From assembly GCF_003240585.1 (NCBI RefSeq), contig NZ_PCDP01000040.1, positions 62,001-126,000 on the forward strand: a stretch of 64,000 nt of DNA, written 5' to 3'. This stretch comes from Arminella tubonensis. GTDB taxonomy: Bacteria > Pseudomonadota > Alphaproteobacteria > Rhizobiales > Rhizobiaceae. A program made the translations under genes and the position numbers. Shown here one piece after another: positions 1-9,048 of the stretch. Position 1 is the stretch's first letter. The number at the start of each line of letters is the position of its first letter. The notes under the pieces were generated by a model. It was not told the origin of the DNA, did not search any database, and worked only from the letters and a program-made list of their open reading frames with translations.

Positions 1-1280
1 TTGATATCAGATGGATCCGTGAGAATGCCCAGGCTTTGGATGGAGCGCTTGCCAAGCGCGGCGCCGAACCGCAGTCGCAAAGCCTCATAGAGCTGGACGA
101 AAAGCGCCGCTCCGTCGTCCAGGGCATGCAGGAGATGCAGTCCCGCCGAAACGCGGCGTCGAAGGAGATCGGCGCGGCGCTGACGCAGAAGAACGCAGAG
201 CTTGCCGACAAGCTCAAGGCCGAGGTTGCGGAAATCAAGACGTCTCTTCCTGCGGCCGAGGAGGAGGAGCGCGAGCTGACTGCCGCCCTCAACGACGCCC
301 TGTCGCGCATCCCGAACATCCCCCTCGACGACGTGCCGGTCGGCAAGGACGAGCACGATAACGTCGTGACGCGTGTTGTCGGCGAGAAGCCGCGCTGGAA
401 CCATGCGGCCAAGGAGCATTTCGAGATCGGCGAAGCGCTCGGCTACATGGACTTCGAGCGCGCCGCAAAGCTTTCCGGATCGCGCTTCACGGTGCTGACA
501 GGCCCGCTTGCCCGCCTAGAACGGGCGCTCGGCCAGTTCATGCTCGATCTGCATACGGGCGAACACGGCTACACCGAAGTAAGCTCGCCGCTGATGGTGC
601 GCGACGAGGCCATGTATGGCACGGGGCAACTGCCTAAATTTGCCGAAGACCTGTTTCGCACCACCGACGGTCGTTGGCTGATCCCGACTGCCGAGGTAAC
701 GCTGACCAACCTGGTTTCTGGCGAAATCCTCGAGCAGGAAAAGCTGCCGCTGCGCTTTACGGCGCTGACGCCGTCCTTCCGCTCGGAAGCGGGCTCGGCC
801 GGTCGCGATACGCGCGGCATGCTGCGCCAGCACCAGTTCTGGAAGTGCGAGCTGGTCTCGATCACCGATGCAGAAAGCGCGCTCGACGAGCATGAGCGGA
901 TGACGGCCTGCGCCGAGGAAGTGCTGAAGCGCCTCGGGCTTCATTTCCGTACCATGACGCTCTGCACCGGCGATATGGGCTTCAGCTCGCGCAAGACCTA
1001 CGACATCGAGGTCTGGCTGCCTGGCCAGGATGCCTATCGCGAAATCTCTTCCTGCTCGGTCTGCGGCGATTTCCAGGGCCGGCGCATGAACGCTCGCTAT
1101 CGCGGCAAGGAAGACAAGGCGACCAGGTTCGTCCACACGCTGAACGGTTCCGGCACCGCCGTCGGCCGCTGCCTCATCGCCGTCCTTGAGAATTATCTCA
1201 ACGAGGATGGCTCGGTGACTATCCCCGATGTGCTGCTGCCCTATATGGGCGGATTGAAGAAGATCGAACGGGCAGCGTGA
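1..1280 (+). CDS. serS: Seryl-tRNA synthetase (5' end cut by window)
   Basis: Charges tRNA-Ser with serine in the cytoplasm. The reading frame is open from base 3 and encodes DIRWIRENAQ, so only about four bases (ATG plus the first base of a Leu codon) lie outside; the full protein would be about 427 aa, the usual length. The first ~110 residues form the charged, coiled-coil tRNA-binding arm. Class II motif 2 is visible as FRSEAGSAGRDTRG followed by QHQFWKCE, and motif 3 as GSGTAVGRCLIAVLENY. surE follows after 27 bp in the same direction, so the two are probably co-transcribed. Identification is secure; only the start is missing. Confidence 0.97.
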   Translation, partial: DIRWIRENAQALDGALAKRGAEPQSQSLIELDEKRRSVVQGMQEMQSRRNAASKEIGAALTQKNAELADKLKAEVAEIKTSLPAAEEEERELTAALNDALSRIPNIPLDDVPVGKDEHDNVVTRVVGEKPRWNHAAKEHFEIGEALGYMDFERAAKLSGSRFTVLTGPLARLERALGQFMLDLHTGEHGYTEVSSPLMVRDEAMYGTGQLPKFAEDLFRTTDGRWLIPTAEVTLTNLVSGEILEQEKLPLRFTALTPSFRSEAGSAGRDTRGMLRQHQFWKCELVSITDAESALDEHERMTACAEEVLKRLGLHFRTMTLCTGDMGFSSRKTYDIEVWLPGQDAYREISSCSVCGDFQGRRMNARYRGKEDKATRFVHTLNGSGTAVGRCLIAVLENYLNEDGSVTIPDVLLPYMGGLKKIERAA

Positions 1281-1307
1281 TCTGCTAAGACAATCGGGGC
1301 GGGCGAC

Positions 1308-2081
1308 ATGCGAATTCTTCTGACCAATGACGACGGCATTTACGCCGAAGGACTGGCCGCGCTGGAGCGCATCGCCCGCACACTCTCCGACGACGTCTGG
1401 ATAGTGGCGCCGGAAACGGACCAGAGCGGTCTTGCTCATTCGCTCAGCCTCTCGGAGCCCCTGCGGCTGCGCAAGGTTGCTGACAAGCACTATGCGTTGC
1501 GGGGCACGCCGACCGATTGCGTCATCATGGGTATTCGCCAGGTGATGGATATCAAGCCGGACCTCGTTCTGTCAGGCGTCAATTCAGGCTCGAACGTCGC
1601 TGACGACGTCACCTATTCCGGTACGATCGCCGGCGCCATAGAAGGCACGCTGCAGGGCGTTCGGTCCTTTGCCCTCAGCCAGGCATATTCGCACGAAGGC
1701 GGCGAGCGCATCGTGCCGTGGGACGTCGTAGAAACCCATGCTCCGGCCCTGCTCGGAAAGCTCCTGAACCTCGATCTGCCGATCGGCACCTTCCTCAACC
1801 TCAATTTTCCGAACTGTCGACCGGAAGAGGTCGAGGGCACGGAGGTGACGTCACAAGGAAACCTCGCGTTCAATCTTCAGGTGGACGAACGCGCCGACGG
1901 TCGCGGCTTTCCGTACTACTGGCTGCGTTTCGGCGAGAGGAGCGGCCATTTTCGCGAGGGCACTGATATTCATGCCCTCAAACAAAAACGTATTTCGGTA
2001 ACTCCTTTGAAACTCGATCTGACTGATTATTCCGTACAGGACCGCGTAGCGCGGGCGCTTGGGTATGGAGTAGCGGATTGA
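1308..2081 (+). CDS. surE: 5'-nucleotidase SurE (stationary-phase survival protein)
   Basis: SurE dephosphorylates nucleoside 5'- and 3'-monophosphates and is metal-dependent. The N-terminus MRILLTNDDG carries the Asp8-Asp9 metal ligands, and SGVNSGSN near residue 90 supplies the conserved Ser/Asn site. The length of 257 aa is normal for the family. The stop codon overlaps the TTG start of pcm (TTGA), the classical surE-pcm pairing, which points to translational coupling and a shared role in repair or survival under starvation. Confidence 0.96.
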   Translation: MRILLTNDDGIYAEGLAALERIARTLSDDVWIVAPETDQSGLAHSLSLSEPLRLRKVADKHYALRGTPTDCVIMGIRQVMDIKPDLVLSGVNSGSNVADDVTYSGTIAGAIEGTLQGVRSFALSQAYSHEGGERIVPWDVVETHAPALLGKLLNLDLPIGTFLNLNFPNCRPEEVEGTEVTSQGNLAFNLQVDERADGRGFPYYWLRFGERSGHFREGTDIHALKQKRISVTPLKLDLTDYSVQDRVARALGYGVAD

Positions 2082-2731
2082 CACCTCGACTGGTCGAGAA
2101 GGAAGGCTTTGCGGCGGTCGTGCTGCGGCTCCGCGCCGAAGGCATATCCGACCTTGATCTTCTGACAGCCGTGGAACAGACGCCACGCTCGCTTTTCGTG
2201 CCCCCGCAATTTGCCGAGGAAGCCTATTCGAGCCGGACCATCCCGATCGAATGCGGCTCCTTCATGGAAGGCATCGATCTTGTCGTGCGTATCCTCCATC
2301 ATCTCAAGGTCAAACCCGGCCATCGGGTGCTCGAAATCGGTACAGGCAGCGGTTTCATGGCGGCTGTCATGGGGCGGATGGCCGAGCGCGTCCTGACGAT
2401 AGACCGCTACAAGACACTTACGACAAACGCGCAACGCCGAATGGATGCCTTGTCGCTTCGCACGGTAATCGTCCGTCACGCCGACGGCAGCAGCGGAATG
2501 CAGGGCGAAGGCACCTTCGACCGCATCCTGGTGACGGCGGCATTCAACTCCATGCCGCGCTTTTATGCCGACCAGCTGGTATCCGGCGGTTCGATGATCG
2601 CGCCGCTGATGATTTCCGAGGATGTCTGCCGGCTGGTGCGGTTGACCAAGACGGGAAGCCGCTTCGAACGGGAGGAGCTTTTCGAAGTTCCATATCTGCC
2701 GGTCGTTCCGCTTCTCGCGTCCTATCTGTAG
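2078..2731 (+). CDS. pcm: Protein-L-isoaspartate O-methyltransferase family protein
   Basis: Predicted to methylate L-isoaspartyl residues in aged proteins with S-adenosylmethionine so that they can be repaired. The SAM-binding loop is VLEIGTGSGFM at about residues 87-97. The TTG start overlaps the surE stop codon; no other in-frame start lies close by. One oddity is that the stretch where Pcm enzymes normally carry GQTISQP reads IECGSFMEG here, a variant I associate with rhizobial homologues, so substrate preference is less certain than the fold. A weak hairpin with a T run follows the gene. Confidence 0.88.
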   Translation: MTPRLVEKEGFAAVVLRLRAEGISDLDLLTAVEQTPRSLFVPPQFAEEAYSSRTIPIECGSFMEGIDLVVRILHHLKVKPGHRVLEIGTGSGFMAAVMGRMAERVLTIDRYKTLTTNAQRRMDALSLRTVIVRHADGSSGMQGEGTFDRILVTAAFNSMPRFYADQLVSGGSMIAPLMISEDVCRLVRLTKTGSRFEREELFEVPYLPVVPLLASYL

Positions 2732-2760
2732 GCGTCGATTTCGATAGTTTTGATCCGGCT

Positions 2761-2783
2761 TCCCCGCATCTCAGGGGTTTTTG
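2761..2783 (+). terminator. Weak candidate terminator after pcm
   Basis: A short CCCC...GGGG stem followed by TTTTT lies 30 bp after the pcm stop. The stem is only 4-5 bp, so termination may be partial. Confidence 0.35.
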
Positions 2784-2901
2784 CGTCTATGGTTAGCAAT
2801 TCCTCAAAAAAACACTCATGAGACCAGTGCTTTAACGGCATGGTAAGATTAACGCGCTTTAATCTCACTCACAAACGGTTGCGTCTAATGTGGGTCGAGT
2901 C

Positions 2902-4515
2902 ATGCGTTTCAATCTATCGTCAAACATCGGAAAAATGCTCACGGCGGCCCTTCTGGCGAGCGCCGTGACGGGTTGCAGCTCTGACGCCACGCGCTTCGGA
3001 GGGTTGTTTGCAAGCTCTGATCAGATGACTACGAGCTCGATCCCACGCCGGAGTGTGGGCGGGCTAGATGGCGATCCAGTGCCACGCGAGAATGTTGCGT
3101 CTGGCGGCCAGTACCAACAGGACAACGGCAACCGGAATGCTGCTTTGAACCAGCAGTATCCGAGCGCTCCGGCTCGCTACAATCCATCCTATTCCAGCGC
3201 CCGGGTCGCATCTGCACCCATCGCCGTCCAGCGCTCGGAACTCGCAGCTCCGACGACATCCTCGTCGCCTGCGCCGGTCGCTCGCAGCGCCGAACGGCAG
3301 GCTGCCATGGCTCAGCCGTTCCCGTCGACCCATCAGGCTCCGACCCGTGAAGCAGCGCCGAGACTGGCGCCGGATCCGATGTCGACCGGAACGACCCCAG
3401 AGAAAGCCTCCGGCTGGTCCGCGATGAACGCGCCGAGCGTGACGCTTCGCCCTGGCGAGACAACCGATACCCTGTCGCGCCGCTTCGGTGTGCCGGAAAA
3501 GGAAATTCTGAAGGCAAACGGCCTGAAGTCGTCCGCCTCTGCTGCACCCGGCCAAACCATCATCATCCCGACCTACAACGGCGGCAGCTCTTCCGCCAAG
3601 GCGGCTTCGGAATCGGCTGACCTGTCCAAGGGCGGCAAGGTGCCGACGCCAATGAAGGAGCCGACACAGAACGCTGCGGTCCTGCCGGCGAATGGTTCAG
3701 CGCGCGACAAATGGCAGGTGGGCGCCGAAGGTGCCAATGGCAAGGTCGCGGCCGGTGCCGGCAAGGGTCCGGTCCCGACAGGTGGCACCTATGTCGTCAA
3801 GTCGGGCGACTCGCTTGCCAAGATTGCCAAGGCCACCGGCGCGCAGATCGCGGATCTCAAGGAAGTAAACGACATCGGCAAGGGCGGCATCCACATCGGC
3901 CAGACGCTGAAGTTGCCCCACGGAGCCACGGCGCCGGTGGATCAGCTCAAGACGGCCTCGATTGCCCCAGAGAAGGTTGCCGCACCGAGCCCCAAGGCAC
4001 CTGCCGCAGCACCTGCGCCGAAGGTCCAGACCGCTTCCATCGCGCCGGTCAAGGCACAGGCCGCAGCTGCACCAACCCAGTCGGTCGACGATGCCGAGCA
4101 GAAGTCCGACGTGGCGTCCGTAGCTCCGGAATCAACCGGCATCGGCAAGTATCGCTGGCCGGTTAGAGGCGCCGTCATCGCCGCTTACGGTGCGAATGTC
4201 GAAGGCAGCCGCAACGACGGCATCGACATCTCGGTACCGCAGGGCACGCCCATCAAGGCCGCCGAGAACGGCGTCGTCATCTATGCCGGCAACGGCCTGA
4301 AGGAACTCGGCAACACGGTGTTGCTGCGCCACGACGACGGTACTGTCACCGTCTATGGCCATGCCGATGCCCTGAGCGTCGCCCGCGGGCAGAAGGTCCA
4401 GCGCGGCCAGACGCTGGCAACCTCAGGCATGAGCGGCAACGCCAAGCAGCCGCAGCTTCACTTTGAAGTCCGTAAGAATGCCTCGCCGGTCAACCCAATG
4501 ACATTTCTTGAATAG
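2902..4515 (+). CDS. NlpD/DipM-like LysM-LytM lipoprotein, degenerate peptidase site
   Basis: An outer-envelope lipoprotein of about 537 aa. The ATG at 2902 places a signal peptide ending in the lipobox VTGC directly after the start; a GTG at 2890 is also possible. A long Pro/Ala/Ser-rich linker is interrupted by two LysM peptidoglycan-binding repeats (roughly residues 178-222 and 295-340) and ends in an M23/LytM domain (about 417-537). Two of the usual zinc ligands are replaced: the first reads N-D-G-I-D instead of H-x-G-I-D, and the HxH motif reads QLH. This matches EnvC/NlpD-type amidase activators rather than active endopeptidases. Its role is therefore probably control of septal peptidoglycan splitting (inference). 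Confidence 0.88.
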   Translation: MRFNLSSNIGKMLTAALLASAVTGCSSDATRFGGLFASSDQMTTSSIPRRSVGGLDGDPVPRENVASGGQYQQDNGNRNAALNQQYPSAPARYNPSYSSARVASAPIAVQRSELAAPTTSSSPAPVARSAERQAAMAQPFPSTHQAPTREAAPRLAPDPMSTGTTPEKASGWSAMNAPSVTLRPGETTDTLSRRFGVPEKEILKANGLKSSASAAPGQTIIIPTYNGGSSSAKAASESADLSKGGKVPTPMKEPTQNAAVLPANGSARDKWQVGAEGANGKVAAGAGKGPVPTGGTYVVKSGDSLAKIAKATGAQIADLKEVNDIGKGGIHIGQTLKLPHGATAPVDQLKTASIAPEKVAAPSPKAPAAAPAPKVQTASIAPVKAQAAAAPTQSVDDAEQKSDVASVAPESTGIGKYRWPVRGAVIAAYGANVEGSRNDGIDISVPQGTPIKAAENGVVIYAGNGLKELGNTVLLRHDDGTVTVYGHADALSVARGQKVQRGQTLATSGMSGNAKQPQLHFEVRKNASPVNPMTFLE

Positions 4516-4540
4516 GTAGTGCGTCTCAAGAAGTCTGCAA

Positions 4541-4570
4541 AAAGCCCGGTCAAAGCCGGGTTTTTTGTCT
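4541..4570. terminator. Bidirectional intrinsic terminator
   Basis: CCCGG-TCAAAG-CCGGG stem flanked by AAA on the left and TTTTTT on the right. It lies between convergent genes (the LytM lipoprotein and the DUF815 ATPase) and can serve both strands. Confidence 0.8.
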
Positions 4571-4591
4571 TTTTGGATCTTTGTCGAAGCA

Positions 4592-5464
4592 TCAGTCCTG
4601 ATCGAGCGCGATGCGTTGGCGACCGGCGAGATCCTGGATGTATTGCCAGGCGACGCGGCCGGAGCGTGCTCCTCGGGTGGTGGCCCATTCGAGCGCCTCG
4701 TGGTGCATCTGGCTGCGATCCAGCGCGAGCTTGAAATGGTCGGCATATCCGTCGATCATCTGCAGGTAGTCGTCCTGACTGCACTTGTGGAAGCCCAGCC
4801 ATAGACCGAAGCGATCCGACAGCGACACCTTCTCCTCGACCGCTTCCGAGGGATTGATTGCGGTCGATTGCTCGTTCTCCATCATGTTGCGCGGCAGGAG
4901 ATGGCGGCGGTTCGACGTGGCGTAAAATAGCACGTTATCCGGCCGGCCTTCGACGCCACCGTCGAGCGCTGCCTTCAGCGATTTATAGGCGGTATCATCA
5001 TGGTCGAAAGAGAGGTCGTCGCAGAAGATGATGACCCGATGTGGCGCAGCTTTTACGAGATCGAGCAGCACCGGCAGCGTCGAGATATCCTCGCGATGCA
5101 CCTCGACCAGCTTGAGCGAGACGCCCGTCGTGCGACGGACATCTTCATGAACGGCCTTGACGAGCGATGATTTGCCCATGCCCCGCGCGCCCCAGAGCAG
5201 CACGTTGTTGGCGGCAAACCCTTCGGTGAAGCGCAGGGTATTTTCATGGAGGATGTCCCGAACGTGATCGACGCCGCGAATGAGCGTCAGCGCGACGCGG
5301 TTCGGTCTCGGCACGGGCTGCAGATGCATGCGCGCCGGCGCCCAGACAAAGCAATCCGCCGCCGTCCAGTCGTTGGCGACAGGGGGTGGACCCGCCAGCC
5401 GTTCGACCGCGGCCGTCAAGCGACGGATTTCGGTCAGGATCAGGGAATTTTTGTCTTCGCTCAT
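4592..5464 (-). CDS. DUF815-family AAA ATPase
   Basis: A 290-aa cytoplasmic P-loop ATPase of the DUF815 family; its substrate is unknown. Walker A is GARGMGKSS (about residues 92-100) and Walker B is IIFCDDLS (about 147-154). The ATG at 5464 was chosen because GGAGGAAAG stands just upstream; the open frame extends further but without family similarity. The gene is convergent with the LytM lipoprotein and shares its terminator. DUF815 genes often lie beside yajC and surE-pcm in Alphaproteobacteria, as here. Confidence 0.87.
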   Translation of the reverse strand: MSEDKNSLILTEIRRLTAAVERLAGPPPVANDWTAADCFVWAPARMHLQPVPRPNRVALTLIRGVDHVRDILHENTLRFTEGFAANNVLLWGARGMGKSSLVKAVHEDVRRTTGVSLKLVEVHREDISTLPVLLDLVKAAPHRVIIFCDDLSFDHDDTAYKSLKAALDGGVEGRPDNVLFYATSNRRHLLPRNMMENEQSTAINPSEAVEEKVSLSDRFGLWLGFHKCSQDDYLQMIDGYADHFKLALDRSQMHHEALEWATTRGARSGRVAWQYIQDLAGRQRIALDQD

Positions 5465-5667
5465 CTGCTTTCCTCCAACAATGTGACGCCAGCGATGGTC
5501 AGATATCCTATTGTCTGCCGGGTAACATGGCGTTTCCGCAGCCGAAAGGCTAACAGCCCGGGAAAACGGTACGGTTCGTGGCTCTTTCTGTTGCATTCGC
5601 CATGCTCGCAATGATATTCCGGCGATCTGAAACGGGGCATTCCCGCTGGAAGTTTGAGGAGTTCTCG

Positions 5668-6018
5668 ATGTTTATCACCAATGCGTACGCACAGAGCGCG
5701 ACAGATTCAGCCATGGGGGCTTTTGGCGGCTCCGGCATGGAGATGCTTTTCCTCTTCGTGCCCCTGATGGTTGTCTGGTATTTCCTCCTTATCCGGCCGC
5801 AGCGCGCCCAGGCGAAGAAGCGTGACGACGTTCTGAAGAACATTCGTCGTGGGGACCAGATCGTCACCGGCGGCGGTATCGTCGGCAAGGTGACCAAGGT
5901 CGTCGACGAGAAGGAAGTCGAAGTGGAAATTGCCGAAGGCGTCAAGGTTCGTGTCGTTCGCAGCGCAATCTCCGAAGTCCGGGTTAAGGGCGAACCGGTC
6001 AAGGCAGACGCTGCGTAG
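5668..6018 (+). CDS. yajC: Preprotein translocase subunit YajC
   Basis: Accessory single-span subunit of the SecDF-YajC complex that helps the SecYEG channel. The 116-aa product has one membrane segment, MEMLFLFVPLMVVWYFLLI, followed by the signature RPQ and a basic region, then a small globular domain containing GGGIVGKVTKV. The ATG at 5668 is preceded by GAGGAG with good spacing; an in-frame extension to 5578 has no similarity. secDF follows 63 bp downstream. Confidence 0.95.
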   Translation: MFITNAYAQSATDSAMGAFGGSGMEMLFLFVPLMVVWYFLLIRPQRAQAKKRDDVLKNIRRGDQIVTGGGIVGKVTKVVDEKEVEVEIAEGVKVRVVRSAISEVRVKGEPVKADAA

Positions 6019-6081
6019 CATCTTGAAATAACGACGGGCCGGGGTGGTGCGTCGCGACGATTGTTCAAGGTCGAGGACGCA

Positions 6082-8640
6082 ATGCTGCACTTTTCACGGT
6101 GGAAGACTATCCTGATCTGGTGCGCCGTCGCGTTAGGCATGCTGGTTGCATTACCCAACCTGTTCAGCAGCGCGCAACTAGCCGCGCTGCCGAGCTGGGT
6201 TGCGCATAGCAAGGTGAAGCTCGGCCTCGACCTTCAGGGTGGGTCGGCCCTGACGCTGAAAGTCGAACGCGACGACATTGTCGCGACGCGTCTCGAAGAC
6301 ACGGTCAGCGATATTCGAACCCGCCTGCGCACCGTCAATGTCGGATATAGCGGCTTGACCGGCACCGGGCAGACGATTGCGGTTCGCATTACGTCTCCAA
6401 ATCAGGTTCAGGCAGCAATGGCGGCGTTGGCGCCTCTTGCCGCAGCTGTAACCAGCGATACGTCAAACGGCTCCTTCCAGGAGGCGACGCTGGCTGCCGG
6501 AACCGACGGCCTGATCACCGTCAATCTCACCGATCGCGGCATCGATCGTCGTGTGTCGCTGGCCGCCAAACGCTCCCTCGAGATCATACGCCGCCGGGTC
6601 GTTCAGATCGCGAGCGAGACGCCGTCGGTCAGACGGCAGGGTTCCGATCGCATTGTCGTCCAGGAGCCGGGCCTTGCGGATCCGCAGCTGCTGAAATCGC
6701 TCCTGAACCAGAAGGCGAGCCTTAGTTTTCGCCTGATCGACCAAAGCGTTCCGGTGCAGCAAGCGATCGATGGCCAGTTGCCGGCGACGTCGAAGATACT
6801 CTATTCCGAGGACGACCCGCCGGCTGCCTATCTGGTGCAGAGACAGCCCATGCTGTCGAATATTGATATCGCCGATGCTGAAGCGCGTGTTGATCCGGAA
6901 AACAACAACGGCACCGTCACGATAAGGCTGAATACGGAAGCGACGGGCCGTTTCGGCCAATCCACCCAAAGCAACATAGGTAAGCCCGTTGCGATCGTTC
7001 TCGACGATCAGGTGATTGCAACGGTTGTGCTCGCGACGGCCATTCCCAACGGCAGCGTTGACATCGCAGGGGTCCTGTCCGCCAAGGGTGCGCAGGATCT
7101 TGCGGTCATGCTGCGATCCGGCCCCTTGCCTGCAACGCTCACCGCCGTAGAGGAGCGGACGATCCGTCCCGGCTTCGGCAGCGAAACGATGCATTCGGGC
7201 GTCGTCGCCTGCATTGCCGCGGGGATTTTCGTAACAGTGCTGATGCTGGTTTTCTATGGGTTGCTGGGCGTGGCCGCGACGCTCGCACTTGTGATCAACG
7301 TCGTCATGGTTCTGGCCATCATGGGGATCTTCGGCATGGTGCTCACCTTGCCCGGCATCGCCGCAATCGTACTGATCATCGGTATCGCGCTCGACGCCAA
7401 CGTGTTGATCTACGAGCGCGTCAGGGAAGAGGAGAAGAAGACCCATCTACTCGTCGATGCCTTGAGGCATGGGTTTGCAAGAGCGGTGAGGACCGTCATC
7501 GATGCCAATCTCACTGTGCTTATCGTCGCGATCATTCTATTTTACGTCAGCAACGGCTCGGTGCGCGGCTTCGCCGCGACGCTGATTATCGGCGTCTTCA
7601 CCACATTCTTCACCGCCTGCCTCGTCACTCGTTCGATCGTCGATCTCTGGATTTCACGCCGCAAGCCCAGAACGTTGCTGGTCGGCCTCAGAAGCGGCAT
7701 TTTCGATGGCTCGCGCATCCGCTTCATGGGAATCCGCCGCTATACGTTCACCGCATCTGCAATCCTCTCCTTGACGACGCTTCTGGCAATAGCGACGGTC
7801 GGCATGCATCTCGGCATCGATTTCACTGGCGGCTCCATTATAGAGGTTCAGGCAAAGCAGGGTCTCGCGGATGCGGCCGACATTCAATCGCGCCTGGAAC
7901 AGTTGAATTTGGGCGGCGTGCAGGTCGATCGGACCAGAAATCGTGCTAGTGCGCTCATTCGCGTCCACGCGCAGAACGGTGGGGAAAACGCCGAGCAATC
8001 CGCAGTGACCCTCGTGCGCGACGAACTGTCAGCGGACTATGACTTTTCGCGTGTCGAAGTCGTCGGTCCTGCTGTTTCGGGTGAGATAGGCAAGACAGCG
8101 ACGTATGGGATATTGGCGGCGCTGATTGCGGTGCTTCTCTACATCTGGCTCCGTTTCGAATGGCAGTTTGCCGTCGGCGCGATCGTCGCCATCCTCCACG
8201 ACATCATTCTGACGCTTGGCCTGTTCGTGGTGACCGGAATGGAGTTCAATCTCACAAGCGTTGCGGCGCTTCTGACGATCGTCGGCTATTCGTTGAACGA
8301 CACCATTGTGGTCTATGACCGCATGCGCGAGAACCTCAAGCTCTATCCACAAATGCCGTTACCGATCCTGATCGATGCCTCGATCAACCAGACGCTGTCG
8401 CGCACGATCCTGACCTCGGCGACCACATTGCTGGCGCTTCTGGCGCTCTTCATTTTCGGTGGCGAGGTCATTCGCTCGTTTACATCAGCCATGCTTTTTG
8501 GCGTGGCCGTTGGCACATTCTCGTCGATCTATATCGCGGCCCCCGTCCTTATCGTCTTCAAGCTCCGACCGGACGGCTCGAAGACCGGCGGGGAACGGAA
8601 GATCGATACAGACGTTCAATCCAGCAAACCGGCGGTATGA
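6082..8640 (+). CDS. secDF: Fused protein translocase subunits SecD-SecF
   Basis: Uses the proton-motive force to pull preproteins out on the periplasmic side of the Sec channel. At about 852 aa, SecD and SecF are fused in one chain. The SecD half opens with a membrane helix then LGLDLQGGS and the long P1 periplasmic domain; the SecF half restarts near residue 560 with GIDFTGGS. Twelve membrane helices are expected, including SecD motifs around ALDANVLIYERVREE and the SecF equivalent YSLNDTIVVYDRMRE. The ATG at 6082 follows GAGGACGC. The downstream Mth938-like gene starts 4 bp after the stop, indicating an operon with yajC. Confidence 0.95.
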   Translation: MLHFSRWKTILIWCAVALGMLVALPNLFSSAQLAALPSWVAHSKVKLGLDLQGGSALTLKVERDDIVATRLEDTVSDIRTRLRTVNVGYSGLTGTGQTIAVRITSPNQVQAAMAALAPLAAAVTSDTSNGSFQEATLAAGTDGLITVNLTDRGIDRRVSLAAKRSLEIIRRRVVQIASETPSVRRQGSDRIVVQEPGLADPQLLKSLLNQKASLSFRLIDQSVPVQQAIDGQLPATSKILYSEDDPPAAYLVQRQPMLSNIDIADAEARVDPENNNGTVTIRLNTEATGRFGQSTQSNIGKPVAIVLDDQVIATVVLATAIPNGSVDIAGVLSAKGAQDLAVMLRSGPLPATLTAVEERTIRPGFGSETMHSGVVACIAAGIFVTVLMLVFYGLLGVAATLALVINVVMVLAIMGIFGMVLTLPGIAAIVLIIGIALDANVLIYERVREEEKKTHLLVDALRHGFARAVRTVIDANLTVLIVAIILFYVSNGSVRGFAATLIIGVFTTFFTACLVTRSIVDLWISRRKPRTLLVGLRSGIFDGSRIRFMGIRRYTFTASAILSLTTLLAIATVGMHLGIDFTGGSIIEVQAKQGLADAADIQSRLEQLNLGGVQVDRTRNRASALIRVHAQNGGENAEQSAVTLVRDELSADYDFSRVEVVGPAVSGEIGKTATYGILAALIAVLLYIWLRFEWQFAVGAIVAILHDIILTLGLFVVTGMEFNLTSVAALLTIVGYSLNDTIVVYDRMRENLKLYPQMPLPILIDASINQTLSRTILTSATTLLALLALFIFGGEVIRSFTSAMLFGVAVGTFSSIYIAAPVLIVFKLRPDGSKTGGERKIDTDVQSSKPAV

Positions 8641-8644
8641 GATA

Positions 8645-9031
8645 GTGGCAAAGGGAATAGAAATCCGGAAGGCGCATTTTCCAGGTCGCGCACCGATCGA
8701 TGCGTACGGCAACGGCGGTTTCCGCTTTGCCGACATGTCGCATCGAGGCTCGCTGCTTTGCCTCCCGTCCGGCATTTACGGTTGGGACATGGCGCTCGGC
8801 GATCCCTTGACCACGGCCCAGTTCCAAAGGGTCCTGGACGAAGCCGCCGATATCGAGGTTTTGCTGGTTGGTACAGGTTTGGAGTTGCGTCCAATTCCAG
8901 CGGAACTGAAGGCTGCGCTGCGCGCCAAGAAAATCTCATCCGATCCGATGAGTACGGGTGCTGCGGTGCGCACCTTCAATATCATGCTGGCCGAATCGCG
9001 CGCTGTCGCCGCTGCTTTGATCGCCGTGTGA
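8645..9031 (+). CDS. Mth938-like domain protein (NDUFAF3-type)
   Basis: A 128-aa protein with an Mth938/AAMDC-type fold, recognised by the run GFRFADMSHRGSLLCLPSGI and the central LLVGTG. Human NDUFAF3, a complex I assembly factor, belongs to this fold family; function here is inferred only. The start is a GTG at 8645, four bases after the secDF stop, because the open frame upstream lies inside secDF and family members begin MAKGIEIRKA. It is followed 17 bp later by another protein related to a complex I assembly factor. Confidence 0.82.
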   Translation: MAKGIEIRKAHFPGRAPIDAYGNGGFRFADMSHRGSLLCLPSGIYGWDMALGDPLTTAQFQRVLDEAADIEVLLVGTGLELRPIPAELKAALRAKKISSDPMSTGAAVRTFNIMLAESRAVAAALIAV

Positions 9032-9048
9032 CAGGGAACCGGCAGGGC

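Noticed and set aside
516..1490. 324-codon open frame antisense to serS
   Set aside because: Fully opposite a conserved synthetase; composition mirrors the sense codon bias and no domain is visible.
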